A stretch of 64,000 nt of DNA from Chrysopilus asiliformis (taxonomy: Eukaryota > Arthropoda > Insecta > Diptera > Rhagionidae). Of this stretch, positions 1-10,919 are shown piece by piece. Location: the NCBI GenBank assembly GCA_964034945.1, contig OZ035963.1:67724682-67788681 (forward strand), read 5' to 3'. The notes beneath the pieces are model-generated. The model saw nothing but the letters and a program-made list of their open reading frames with translations. It ran no database searches and was not told where the DNA came from. A program made the position numbers and the translations under genes. Positions within the stretch are counted from its first letter, which is position 1; each line of letters starts with the position of its first letter.

Positions 1-1239
1 GACCAGAGACGACACAAATTTGTATAAATTCAAATTGAGGTTAGGTTCCTATTTCATTTTAACCCCCGCCCGTAACCACTTCAGAATTTCACCAGTTTTC
101 CACCCCGAAGTGATGTTCACCGCCGCATTTTCTATGCTTAGCGGAAAATTTCTTCTTCAGTAAACACGAAATGTATAACAAGAGGCTCAACTTAACTATT
201 TGCTCGGTTTGCTCCCTTATTTATGCTTCGGGGATCGGTTGTAAGGAATCGTCCGAAATCCCAGTATTTCAAACACTTTTAACGGAACTGTGAGTGGTGT
301 AAGTATACGTAAGGAATGGAAAATAACAGAAAAAAAATTGAATAACGTAGTGATAACCCTCACAGTGGATTTGACATTTTCTCTTAAATGACTGTAGCTA
401 AACCAACCCCAAAAAAGTACTGCTAACTAAACGGGAGGGGTTGATTTGAAATTGTTGCCAAAATGGTTTCCACTCCAAGGAACATCTTGCGGTTGATCAT
501 AAGGAAGAAGTCGTCGACAAGGAGTTTCTATTTCACAAAAAAAAGACCACCCCCTATAGGCCTAATATCAACAATGCCATCCCTTCCCATCCGCGCATCC
601 ACACAACAACTTCAATCACCACCAGCTACTTCGATACTTTTGTTGAATTATAGAAACTTTACGGTGGAGGTTAAGAGAAATTAACTCGATATTAAGGGTG
701 AAAGATTCTTCGATAGACCGTGGATAACTGGGCTGGGGCGGAATACAGAATATCCGCATCTAAGGGTGAAATATGACATCAGTTCGGTAAGAGGATGTTG
801 TGTTAAATGCGGCTGATGAAGTAAATTAGTTTAACTTGCCATGGCATTTACAAGGGAGGGAATGAGTTTGTCTACACTTAATCTGATGGTAGAGATTGAT
901 TGTCAACAGCAGACGACTATGCTTGGGCTACCCTTAGTTTTTTTGTTGTCCTGTTTTCTACTCCTGTTTTTTAGTCCTATTTTCAATCTCCTCCTTGTAT
1001 TTGATTTTAATCAATTTTGAATCAGGGACCATAATGTGGCGATTTGGAGTGGCCACATGGGATAGAAAGAAATGAAATTTGAGGCAAAAATGGTTTACTA
1101 GAAGATGTTTTACGTCTGGCCACTTGCCAGAAGTTTTAAAAAAATGAATTGATTTTCAAGAAAATTTTCTGGAAATGCAAAATCCTCGGCGTATTCCAGG
1201 ACCTCAAAATGCGTACCACCCTCGAGGATTTTTTTTACT
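1..1239. other. Non-coding AT-rich flank
   Basis: No convincing gene, RNA or element end was found. Short open frames here (for example 463-684) have no domain, no splice context and no composition bias. Confidence 0.5.
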
Positions 1240-1256
1240 ATTTTTACACTCTATAT

Positions 1257-1465
1257 TGTTGTGCGAGAAATGGATTGAAAGTGGATGGGATCCTAGTCTA
1301 GTAAAACACAAGAATAACTAATTCACCACAAACACACACACGCGATCAGTGGCTACCCCAGTGTGGTGGAATAAGGCGATTAAGGTTCGTTTTAGTTTCC
1401 TCCTGGAATGCGCTCGGGGCAGTACTTTGTTCGTTTCGCTCGAAAACCGGAAAACGTGGCTTACA
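1257..1465 (+). repeat. 5' LTR (209 bp)
   Basis: This copy matches 4382-4590 base for base by eye, and homology stops abruptly at both ends. It holds an ACACACACAC tract. It should contain the element promoter and the R/U5 boundaries, but I could not place a TATA box or poly(A) signal with confidence. Confidence 0.93.
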
Positions 1466-1475
1466 TTTTCAGAAG

Positions 1476-1491
1476 TGGAATTCGCCCGACC
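1476..1491 (+). promoter_or_regulatory. Candidate tRNA primer-binding site of the LTR element
   Basis: Ten bases after the 5' LTR the sequence TGGAATTCGCCCGACC begins with TGG, the complement of a tRNA CCA end. The gap is longer than usual for Ty3/gypsy elements and I could not name the matching tRNA, so this is only a candidate. Confidence 0.3.
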
Positions 1492-1560
1492 CACAAAAGG
1501 AAATATCTAAGTGTCGGCGAGAGAATGATACAAAATACCTTGTGAAAAAAAAAATTTGAA

Positions 1561-2292
1561 ATGAGGCCGTCGCGAGGAAAAAAATCAAAAAAAGATCAGT
1601 GCGGACAGGTGGATGCAAGCACTCGAATGCAAATTTCCCAAAGTGACTATGACACGATAGTGCGCGAGAATGACTTGCTTAAACGAGAAAATGATCTTCT
1701 TCGTCGGGAAAAAGAGTTTGAGGAGGCATTAAATTCCTCAACAAACAATGTTATTGGGCAGGCGCCATTCCGAATAAGTTTGGGCGATATTTCGAACTTG
1801 ATTCCAGCGTTCACGGGGGGAAGTAACAGCATGTCGGCGCAGGCATGGCTAAAACGTGTCGAAGATGTGCGTGTCGTTTATGCGTGGGACGATCGTTCGA
1901 CATTCTTTTACGCGGTCTCTCAATTGAAAGGGGCTGCAAAGTTTTGGCACGAAGGTCAACTGGTGCAGGAATGGCAGCAATTTAAAATAAATCTGATTTC
2001 GTCGTTCCCCACTATAACTGACGAATCGGCAGTACACATGGAATTAATGAGCCAGTGTCGTCCAGGAGGTGAAGAAATTGAAACTTATTTCTACAAAATG
2101 GTCGCCATTGCATCAAAAAGTTCATCGCTTGATGACAAAACAGTGATAAATTACATCATATCGGGTCTCGGAGAGACGAATTTGGTCAATGTATTAGTTG
2201 CAGCTGATTGTTCTAACTTACCAGATCTACTCAAAAAAAGATCAAACAATACGAGTGCATTATTAAACAAGAGCAAAATCGCGAAGATTTAG
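1561..2292 (+). pseudogene. gag: Gag-like protein of the LTR retrotransposon
   Basis: The frame encodes 243 residues starting at an ATG 95 bp after the 5' LTR. A Lys-rich start is followed by a heptad-like charged stretch (about residues 30-60, repeated NDLLKRE/NDLLRRE) that could form a coiled coil. Next comes a region with the hallmarks of a Ty3/gypsy retrotransposon Gag capsid: AQAWLKRVEDV, then a W-rich helix with GAAKFWH, then a Gln/Trp stretch WQQFKINLISSFP. The role is capsid formation around element RNA. It ends early at 2290-2292; homologous Gag-to-nucleocapsid coding continues in other frames, so the original frame is broken by at least one indel. It precedes the zinc knuckles and protease as expected. 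Assignment to Gag is firm from order and motifs; the subfamily is not determined. Confidence 0.85.
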
Positions 2293-2417
2293 TAAATAGA
2301 AAACGACGGTTTGTGAATCAGGCAACAGCAACTAAATCGCAAGAAGAGACGCAGATAGATTTTCAGCCATCTTCTTTGACGAAGAAGCCTTACAGATCAA
2401 ACACAAAGTCAGTTAAG

Positions 2418-2523
2418 TGTTTTCGGTGTGGGGGGTGAGGGTCACTTGCAATCTGCGTGCACATCGAAAGACAAACCAGTATGTTTTGTGTGAAAAAAAC
2501 CAGGGCATATGGCGAGAGAGTGT
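2418..2523 (+). pseudogene. Nucleocapsid CCHC zinc knuckles, frameshifted and interrupted
   Basis: Two retroviral-type zinc knuckles are recognisable. The first reads CFRCGG, then a frame change in the G-run at about 2430-2436, then EGHLQSAC, restoring CX2CX4HX4C spacing across the shift. The second begins CFV, has TGA (2491-2493) at the position where the second Cys is expected, and continues KKPGHMAREC. These domains normally bind element RNA for packaging. The extra base and the nonsense codon show that this copy no longer makes a normal Gag-Pol. Lys/Arg-rich residues follow, as is typical. Confidence 0.85.
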
Positions 2524-2594
2524 AAAGAACGTAAGGAAAAACGGGTCTCTCGTATTGTTGAAAACAATTCTTCGGTGATGGTGGACGGAGAGAA

Positions 2595-3329
2595 GTAAAG
2601 ATAAAAGCCCTGTTGGACACGGGTAGTCAGTGTAGTACGATTCGAGAATGCGTGGTAAAATAAAACGGGTGGAAAGTTTCGGACTTAGAAAAGAACATGC
2701 TGGTGTTGAGCGGATTTGGTGGAGGTGCGAGCAAGCCGCTGGGACAAATTTGCAAAAGTGTTGGTGTGAATGGATGGTTGTTAGAAACAAACTTTTATGT
2801 GGTAGCGGACGCAGTGCAAACAGAGGCCATAATTTTGGGCCGCAATGTACTGGATCGACCAGACATTATTATCAACAAAAATGGTGGGGTGGTAACGTTG
2901 TCAGTCCGCAAAACTGTTTCACTAACTTCACAAATAGGGGTTACCAGCGTACACAAAAATATTGAGCCAGGTGACATTAAATTTGGGGAAAATGTTGATG
3001 GTAAAACTATTTCAAAGTTGGTGAATTTACTTAATGAATATCGCGAAGCTGGGGCATTGTCGATTGATAAACTCGGGAAAACTGATGTTGTGCAGATGAA
3101 AATTGAGTTAAAATCAAATGAATTAATTCAGTATAAACCTTATCGGGTGCCATACGGTCAGATGAGTGAGCTTAAATTGATTATTGAAAATTTAATATAG
3201 AATGACATAATCGAACCGTCGGTTCCGGAATATGCAGCCGACCAGATGAAGCCGTGGTGCGACTTTGAGGATATTGCATTCCATGATGTGTCATCAGACA
3301 AGAAGAAGATGATGAAAGCGATTCGCTGA
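2595..3329 (+). pseudogene. pol: Protease and truncated reverse transcriptase (pol remnant)
   Basis: In one frame this stretch shows the retropepsin active site LLDTGSQCST (2610-2639), a stop at 2661-2663, a Gly-rich segment LSGFGGGASK, and the C-terminal protease signature ILGRNVLD. A basic linker follows, then the start of reverse transcriptase with PYRVPYG and, after a stop at 3198-3200, NDIIEPSVPEYA, matching the N-terminal RT region that precedes the palm. At about 3235 the RT homology ends and 30 unrelated residues rich in Asp/Lys lead to TGA at 3327-3329. I infer a large deletion joining early RT to the tail of pol. Catalytic RT, RNase H and integrase domains are missing. Two in-frame stops plus the deletion make it a pseudogene. 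Confidence 0.85.
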
Positions 3330-3424
3330 TTTTAAATAAGAATTGTCACTAAAAACCTGCTCAATTAAATAAATAAAATAAAGTGAGTATGACTTTGTAT
3401 TGTTGTCCGTGGTACGGAATAGAT

Positions 3425-4275
3425 GAAACTTGGGAAGTTGAGCAGCCCAATAAGGTGGCGGCCCTGATTGTTCGATCAGGTAGCGGCTTTATTGGTGTTG
3501 GATATTGATGTGAAACTTGGGAAGTTGAGCAGCCCAATAAGGTGGCGGCCCTGATTGTTCGATCAGGTAGCGGCTTTATTGGTGTTGGATATTGATGTGA
3601 AACTTGGGAAGTTGAGCAGCCCAATAAGGTGGCGGCCCTGATTGTTCGATCAGGTAGCGGCTTTATTGGTGTTGGATATTGATGTGAAACTTGGGAAGTT
3701 GAGCAGCCCAATAAGGTGGCGGCCCTGATTGTTCGATCAGGTAGCGGCTTTATTGGTGTTGGATATTGATGTGAAACTTGGGAAGTTGAGCAGCCCAATA
3801 AGGTGGCGGCCCTGATTGTTCGATCAGGTAGCGGCTTTATTGGTGTTGGATATTGATGTGAAACTTGGGAAGTTGAGCAGCCCAATAAGGTGGCGGCCCT
3901 GATTGTTCGATCAGGTAGCGGCTTTATTGGTGTTGGATATTGATGTGAAACTTGGGAAGTTGAGCAGCCCAATAAGGTGGCGGCCCTGATTGTTCGATCA
4001 GGTAGCGGCTTTATTGGTGTTGGATATTGATGTGAAACTTGGGAAGTTGAGCAGCCCAATAAGGTGGCGGCCCTGATTGTTCGATCAGGTAGCGGCTTTA
4101 TTGGTGTTGGATATTGATGTGAAACTTGGGAAGTTGAGCAGCCCAATAAGGTGGCGGCCCTGATTGTTCGATCAGGTAGCGGCTTTATTGGAGTTGGATA
4201 TTGAGGTGAAACTTGTGAAGTTGAGCAGCCCAGTGGGATGGCGGCCCTGATTGTTCGATCAGGTAGCGGTCTTAC
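3425..4275 (+). repeat. 87-bp tandem array inside the LTR element
   Basis: Units begin GAAACTTGGG at 3425, 3512, 3599, 3686, 3773, 3860, 3947, 4034 and 4121; a tenth diverged unit starts at 4208. The first eight look identical, the ninth has two substitutions and the tenth has several more. Each unit contains an interrupted palindrome (CCTGAT, 6-nt spacer, ATCAGG). Because 87 is divisible by 3, the antisense strand is open for 261 codons, which is an artefact. Tandem arrays in untranslated parts of gypsy-class elements can bind host proteins (the Su(Hw) insulator of Drosophila gypsy is the known case); a similar role here is only inference. Confidence 0.95.
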
Positions 4276-4381
4276 TGCTGCTGGTGAGAAATCAAAGGCT
4301 GGTAGCTTTTGGTTGATTGCGATATATGACGAGCGGTATCTAAATGAACATCGAGGGCGATGTCATGCGAGGATGGCCGAA

Positions 4382-4590
4382 TGTTGTGCGAGAAATGGAT
4401 TGAAAGTGGATGGGATCCTAGTCTAGTAAAACACAAGAATAACTAATTCACCACAAACACACACACGCGATCAGTGGCTACCCCAGTGTGGTGGAATAAG
4501 GCGATTAAGGTTCGTTTTAGTTTCCTCCTGGAATGCGCTCGGGGCAGTACTTTGTTCGTTTCGCTCGAAAACCGGAAAACGTGGCTTACA
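4382..4590 (+). repeat. 3' LTR (209 bp)
   Basis: It is identical by eye to 1257-1465 and is followed immediately by the second ATAT duplication. The bases just upstream (4360-4381) are not a strong polypurine tract, which is unusual for an LTR element. Confidence 0.93.
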
Positions 4591-4722
4591 ATATGATATA
4601 TCATATAGAAGTATATTAGATTTACTATACCGTTTGTAACGCATCGAACCAATCATCGGACACAAAAATGAACTACACAAAACAAAAGATTTTGATCTTT
4701 TCTTATGTATGTCTTCTGCATT
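4591..4722 (-). repeat. Dispersed repeat family C, copy split by the LTR element
   Basis: Joining 1240-1256 to 4595 onward (removing the element and one ATAT) restores sequence closely matching 44220 onward, including TATATCATATAG, the AGTATATTAG block and the CGGACACAAAAATGAACT block. It shows that the LTR element landed inside a pre-existing copy of this repeat. Confidence 0.7.
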
Positions 4723-4723
4723 C

Positions 4724-4946
4724 ACACAGAGAAAAGATAGTAAACCTAACTATTTTGTAATTCGAAATCGGGACTATATCTAAAATAGTTAATTTCAATT
4801 ACAAAAATAGTCAAAATCGGATATTTTGATAATAAATTTAACTATTACCTAAGTAGTGGTTAAGTTGACTATTTTTGTAATTGAAATTATATATTTTAAT
4901 AATAGTCACCATTCTTCATTATAAAATATTTAGATTTACTCTGCCT
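4724..4946. mobile_element. Foldback MITE, copy A
   Basis: Ends read CACAGAGAAAA and the complement near TGCCTGTGCC, with long internal complementary arms (AATAGTTAATTTCAATTAC on the left, its complement on the right) around an AT-rich centre. Related copies lie at 21391-21590, 21954-22590 and 45429-45663. There is no coding capacity. Confidence 0.65.
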
Positions 4947-7900
4947 GTGCCTCCATCGCTTTTCCACGATTTTTTCTATGTCATTTAGTACCGCCGTCAC
5001 ACTACCGCAGATTTTCCCCCCACAAAGTCTGTCGTATTTTTCGGACACCGCCTTTCAAGAATAAGAAAAAAATAGCGCGCCCTTAAAAATTGAAAAAAAC
5101 CCTGAAATGTTTGCACACCCCTCCGAACTGAGTGAATTTTCCTTAAATTGACATCGTTTTTTTGGGAATGGGGTTTTCAACGTCACGTCCTTCTGAATCT
5201 CAACCCAGTTATTACGCACATATCCAGTCTTGATGAGAAGAAATTTATTGTGTCTTTTGATGTATGAACCGAAATAAAGTCCTGATGGAATCCGAGTATC
5301 GGTTCAAAGAGCAAAATCCCCGTGTCGCAGTCGACAAGGGAAAAAGCAAGACCGTTTTCCACCCAGCTTTCAGTTTTTCCAAACGTCTTTAGAAATTTTG
5401 TAAAATATAACAAGAAAGTATGACAAAAACGCTACAGGATTCGCTTGACTAACGACAGCTGCTACGGTTTGTTGGGTTATTTTGAATAGCGTTTTCAGTT
5501 GACAGGGTTCGGGAATGATGAAATTAAGGTGATCAAAAATTCCTTTTAATAAATAAAATAGCGAAAATTTAAACAAGGTTCGTCCATACGAGTGAGTTCT
5601 CCACTATTCGAAGTACACACGAAATCTTGGAATGCAAGGATGAAATTCACGTGAAATATATGTGGGTTGCTATGCCCAAGCAGGATCGGAACAAGTACTG
5701 AAAACGGGATTTACTTTAATGGAGAAGTACGAATGTCTCCATATTCATGTTGTTTAAAATTTAAAAAAAATTTCCAAAATAAATAAAATAAATGAAGGGT
5801 CTGTCATATCCCTGTCAAACTTTTTTAAGATATCGAAAATTTACAGTCTTTCCATGGGGTGGAGAGCGAGAAGGGGGTTGGCACAAGCTCACCTTAATAA
5901 CTCCCCACCCACCCCTCCTGCAGGCTCTTTTGAGAGATCTACAATCGCAAATTTGAGATTTTTTTTAAATACCGAATATTTAGAAGTTCAAGTTTATACG
6001 AAATAGAACTCAAAATGTGGCAATATTGCTCATATTTGAGTAAAATGCTTTGTCGCTACAGATAAAAATTTTAAGCATGTGAGGAGCTTAATGAGCCAAA
6101 GGTGGATGACTTTGGTCTAGATTACTATCACGGCCTTTGCGGTTGCAACGGAGAAACCTTACAAATGTTGTACCGCAACCATGGTTCGCAATCCATGTAA
6201 AACTGTAGGTGCGAAGCATGTAAGAAAATTTTTATGAAACCTCTATTGAGGGTGTCCAGTCCCAGTTTGGGGTGTTGCGTCATATATAGATAGAGACTTG
6301 TATAAGCTGGACTCTGGGTAAGTCGGAAACCTGTCTAAGCCGGACAAATTCTTGGTCCCGTGGGAGTTAACTTATACAAGTTTCACTGTATAAGAAAATC
6401 ATGTGCTGTTTATATCCGAAATTTTTTTATAAGTGGTCCACATTAGGCACACTCCACATAGAAAATTTCCCCTTACAACCAGGAACAATGAAGCCCGATT
6501 GCACATTGAGCTCTCAATTAAATCTAAGGTGAATGAGTGAATATGAGTTTGAGGTCTGTTGATTTTCAAATCGAACCTTTGACGAATGGCTGCGGGAGTA
6601 TCTTCCCCGATTCAATAAGCAAAAAAAAGGTTCGGTTCGCTTTTATCCTGTTGTTGACTACTGCCTTAATGGATCGGGGGAATCCTTTGAAAAAGATAAA
6701 GCAAAGAGTTCTGATACCTGATAGAACATCACAACCTTGTCGCATCATCAGGATGAAAAGGACGACGACGACGAGTCAAAGGAAATACATTGACATGGAA
6801 GAAAAAATCCACCAGCGAAGGAAGAAATATAGAGAAAAATATTATCGACTGTTTTTTCGCTTTTTTGCATTCGAAGGACGACCAACGAGCGCCGCGCCGC
6901 ACCGTTTCCAATGAAAATCTTCGTCCTTGCTCCCGTTTCTAAAGAGCCAACGCCTTGCCATTTATGAACCATCGCCAGAAAGGAATCCTTACCGAGAAGT
7001 AAGGATGATTAGATGGATGGGACGACGTGTTCTTATGTCTGTCTATCAGTCTGTCTTATGGACCAATGATGATGCTGCATTAGAGGTTGACTGCCAGCCA
7101 GAATATTGGCTTTTGGGTCTGCTGAACTGAATGTGCGGCTCTCCGGCTCCTTTTATCCTTGTGAAAAGTTTGTGAAATGAAGGACATCAGAAAAAAGGAA
7201 TTACGAATTTTGGTAGGAGGTGGGGTGGGTGTGTTTTTTTCGGGACCAAAGATATCAGTCAGGATGGATGGTTGGCTAAAAAAAAGATGGAATCGAATAA
7301 AAAGACGTAGTATTCTTGAGGAAAAACGCAACACGTGTCATAAATTTTGTTTCTAGTTAAAAAAACGTATACGATGGGTGATGTGATGTGTACATGGATA
7401 GAATGAACGGTCCTTACGATCCCTTTTTGTTGTTGTTGGAACCTTTGATTTTTTTATTCATATATAAAATAAAATGTGTGCATAGTTCAATGATAGGGAA
7501 TACTAAAATCATAGAGCGGAAAAGATCAATAAATTGTATCCAAAGTGGTTCTGGGAGGTACACAGGAACAGAAAGTTTTTTTTCTTTCTTAGAGAGTCTT
7601 TAAGGTGAGAAGTTTTTAGGTAAAAAAATTTCTCGGCTAGGATTTTATTTTTTAAATTTAAATCTTATGCAACAATCAATAGCATTATTAGGGAATGCAA
7701 ATTAAGATAAATATCTCGAGATTTTGGGCCTCCACAAAATTGGCTCCTCAAAATATCGGCCCTATAAATTTTCGGTTGTCGAAACAACATTTTCCAATGG
7801 TTTTAATATTTAGAAGAGACGCACAAAAGCATTCCGCGGGGGAGGAGCGAAAACTTGGAGGCTAAGTAGCTCGAGATTTTAGGATATGTCAATGTTTTGC

Positions 7901-8876
7901 AACCGAAAATAATTTTTGATTTGGGGTTTCCAGTGATTTAATGATTTTTTAGCCGAAGGAATCGGAGTTGAAGTTAGAACTTCTAGACTTTCGGGAGTCG
8001 AATATTCTAAAATTTCAGGAGTCGGAGTCGTGACTGACTCCACATCCCTGCTTTCGAGGCTTTTAATTTCCTTTAAATCTTGAGCTTCCCCTCGGTCCCT
8101 ACCACTATTTCTACCAATCAATCATAATTTCCTTAAATAAAAAACATACTTTTTCCCGAAAAAACCACCCGTAGAAAAAAAAAACCGAAGAAAAACCACC
8201 TACATTTCCCTCAAGAATAGAATTTATCTGGTAAAGATACATTGAAAAAAATTCCATCCAAATCATGGAGGAATCCTCCTGAGTAACTTTTATCAAAATG
8301 CAATTAAATATTGAAAGCGATACTAACCAAATCAATTAAGTTCAATCAAATAAAACGATTTGTAACAATTTGTAACTGAATATGATGTGGGCTCATCCCT
8401 TCGGTCGTATGTTGGTTTTATTTATCATCGAAACGAATATTTTTTTTCCACCCTAAATTTTATCCACTTTATATCATTTTCGTTATCTCGACGCTTTTCC
8501 TCAAATTATTACAGCAAGACGGAAAATGGGAAATAAGTTATTTTTCTTTACGTCGACTGTATGTGCGTTTAAATTGTCGGAAAATGGGGAAAACGAAACG
8601 AGCTGGCAAAGGGATGTTTTCAGTTTTCACAATGGCGAAAGAGTAAACAAAGTACGACCGAATAAAACTTCCTAAACAAATAAACCGAGCGCAATTTATC
8701 AATGAATTGAATTTGAAACCGCCTCAGGGTGCGATTTACTATGCACCCGGCTATGGGTATGTGCTGTAGTGGGAAAATGAAAACAACTTTGAATCAGGAG
8801 CATATGGAAAATCAACAGAGCATTTTGGAAAAAATTAGGGAAACCACAGTGGAAATAAGTCCGAAAAATTATAAAC
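4947..8876. other. AT-rich intergenic or intronic stretch
   Basis: I see no gene. Poly-A/T runs and small GC-richer patches occur; overlapping frames on both strands at 6537-6970 are short and mutually antisense. One Tigger/pogo-like terminus at 6290-6388 is listed separately. Confidence 0.45.
6290..6388 (-). mobile_element. Tigger/pogo-like terminal fragment
   Basis: Read on the minus strand the sequence starts TA then CAGTGAAACTTGTATAAG, followed by repeated (T)AAGYYGGA-type words (TAAGCCGGAC, TAAGTCGGAA, TAAGCTGGAC). Termini starting CAGT with reiterated 'AAG..GGA' words inside a TA target are typical of Tigger/pogo DNA transposons. No second terminus was found, so it is a relic. Confidence 0.45.
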
Positions 8877-9050
8877 TTTTTAGGGGGTCGCAAATCTAGA
8901 AAGTTGTTTTAGGCGGCCGCAAATCGAGAGATATTTTATGGGGCCACAAATCAAGGGGGTTTTAAGAGGTCCGAAGACTTTTTAGGAGATCGCAAATTTG
9001 GAGATTTTTTAGGGGGCCGGAAATGTAAAACCTTTTTAAGGGGCTTTCAA
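8877..9050 (+). repeat. Degenerate tandem array, about 25-30 bp unit
   Basis: About seven diverged units of the form TTTTTAGGGGGCCGCAAAT plus a short tail run head to tail. Spacing varies and no two units are identical. Confidence 0.65.
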
Positions 9051-10919
9051 TTTAAATTCCGTTTTTAAAGCAAAGTTTAGAAGGGCTTTATGTGCTTCCT
9101 CCAATACGGGCCGTTGAAAATGTTAAAGGTTCAGTGATTTTTGGTTGGGTTGAAAAACTCGGTTTGTATCTCTAATTTTTTTTAGAATTTATTTTAAACT
9201 GAAAGCGTATTAAAAATGTTTTTAGTACCTACGAAATTTTTTGAAAAATGTCACCACAATATTTTGAAGACACTTCCTTGTCACACACTGCATTCAAACC
9301 ACCCCCAAAACACAACGAATTTTCTTTCCCCCCGAAAAAACAGTTTTTCATCCTAGTTAACCACAAGCTAAACCATCACCCTGACGAAGTCCTTCGGCAC
9401 CATACCGCACCGACCAAATATTCGGAAACTGTGGATGGTGTGTATATAGGAAAGTTTTTTGCAACTTTTCCACTTAACAAAAGTCTTGTGATTTGTAGGA
9501 AACATCCCCGCCTACACCCTTCCCGCTTGTAAATACATTTCTGCCAGTTATATTTTCGTTTTTCCCATTTTTGGGGTTGTTTTTTTCCTAGCCTGTCGGT
9601 ATTTATATCCAACGGAGAATGGAGTGTCTGTGACATGGACCGATATTTATACACTTTTCCATCGTGATGATGGTTTTGGGCAATTTCCAAATTGAATGTA
9701 ATTCATTTTTTCCCTACTATCACCCACTCTACCATCGGTGTTTATATTTTTTTTAACCCAGAACCAATGAAGAGCACCCCGAAAAGGTTTTTTTTTGAAT
9801 TTCTGGTGCTGACGCTTCGGTCTTCGAAAGGGAAGAGTTTACTTTTCGCTCAATAATTTTCTTCAAGATGTGTAACGAGAAAAAATCACCCCTAAATCGT
9901 AAGACCATCGAAAATGCTTTATGTTTGTCGCTTGCGTCATGATGGTATGCGAAATGAATGGTTAAGGGCTGTTTTTGTTGACTCTTTTTTTTAACGGGAA
10001 GGAGGCGGGGGGAAGGTGGTTCTGTTTTTCGTTATGTTGTGAAAGTCTTGAGGTAAATTCGAACAAAGAAAAAAAATATATTGCATGGGGGTGTATTGCT
10101 ATTTTCTCAAGTGGTTGCAAATTGATACAAATCACCCAATAATCACCCCATTGCACTTTATCTTTATGGTGCCTGTTCGAGTGTCTTATAGAGTATGCGT
10201 CTTGGGAATTGTGTTGTGTTCGACGATCATCCCCTATCAGATGAGATTCCGTTGTACAGTGAAAAACACAGAAATCGAGAGAACATGATGGCATAGTGGG
10301 TGGGTGGTTCACCCGCATCGTCACTAAATAGAGCTACTTATACGACACACATGTCTAGAATCCTGTACGAATCCTTGGGTAATCCTCGGTCCAGCCTATA
10401 ATAGTTCGATCGAAGTCCTAGAATACAACGTATCAGACAACATTACCAGCAATTCGCTAAATAGTCCTTTCGTGTCAGTCTGAATGCCGTTCATTCCCCA
10501 TTCCAAAAGAGGGCTCGTCCTTTTCGATTTCTGGGCCTGGGACGAACATCCCTTCACAATTTGATTTCAAATGGACGCTTTGGTTTTTATTACTCGTCTT
10601 GTCAGATTTAATAAACCCCAATTGAATAATTTCGCCAGGATATAAATTTACGATGCGAATTTAGTTTTCAATCGATTCACTTATAGATAGATTCTACTTT
10701 TTTTGGAGGGTTGAAATGTGCAGCACGTGCATCAGTTCTTTTGATATAGACCTGATTAGAATTTATGGACTTTGTCGTTCCGAATGAATATTTTAGAGGA
10801 TTTTATTATTAAAATCTCGTAAAGCAATCAAAATTCAAAACAAGGGGGGATAAGTATTTTTCAATTTTAAAGTAAATCAACGCGAAAAATATCGGATTTT
10901 ATTTGAATCTTGATGAATT
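9051..10919. other. No recognisable gene
   Basis: AT-rich, homopolymer-rich sequence. Frames such as 9248-9532 (plus) and 9962-10324 (minus) have antisense partners and no recognisable domain. Confidence 0.45.

Larger units (their letters stand above)
1257..4590 (+). mobile_element. Ty3/gypsy-type LTR retrotransposon, internally deleted, recent insertion
   Basis: A complete insertion of 3334 bp is bounded by two 209-bp LTRs that I read as identical. Both start TGTTGTGCG and end GGCTTACA, giving the usual TG...CA termini. The 4 bp before the left LTR (1253-1256) and after the right LTR (4591-4594) are both ATAT, a target-site duplication of the size typical for Ty3/gypsy elements. The interior carries in order a Gag frame, CCHC zinc knuckles, an aspartic protease with the DTGS motif, and only the first residues of reverse transcriptase. 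The reading then jumps to a short C-terminal remnant. Most of RT, all of RNase H and integrase are absent. An 87-bp tandem array fills the 3' part. The element cannot move by itself; identical LTRs imply recent copying with proteins supplied in trans. Confidence 0.93.

Noticed and set aside
3361..4146. 261-codon minus-strand frame, longest in the window
   Set aside because: It is purely the 87-bp tandem array read in antisense; 87 is divisible by 3, so the frame stays open automatically.
3425..4275. CRISPR-like array
   Set aside because: Units are contiguous 87-bp copies without variable spacers, inside a retrotransposon in eukaryotic DNA.
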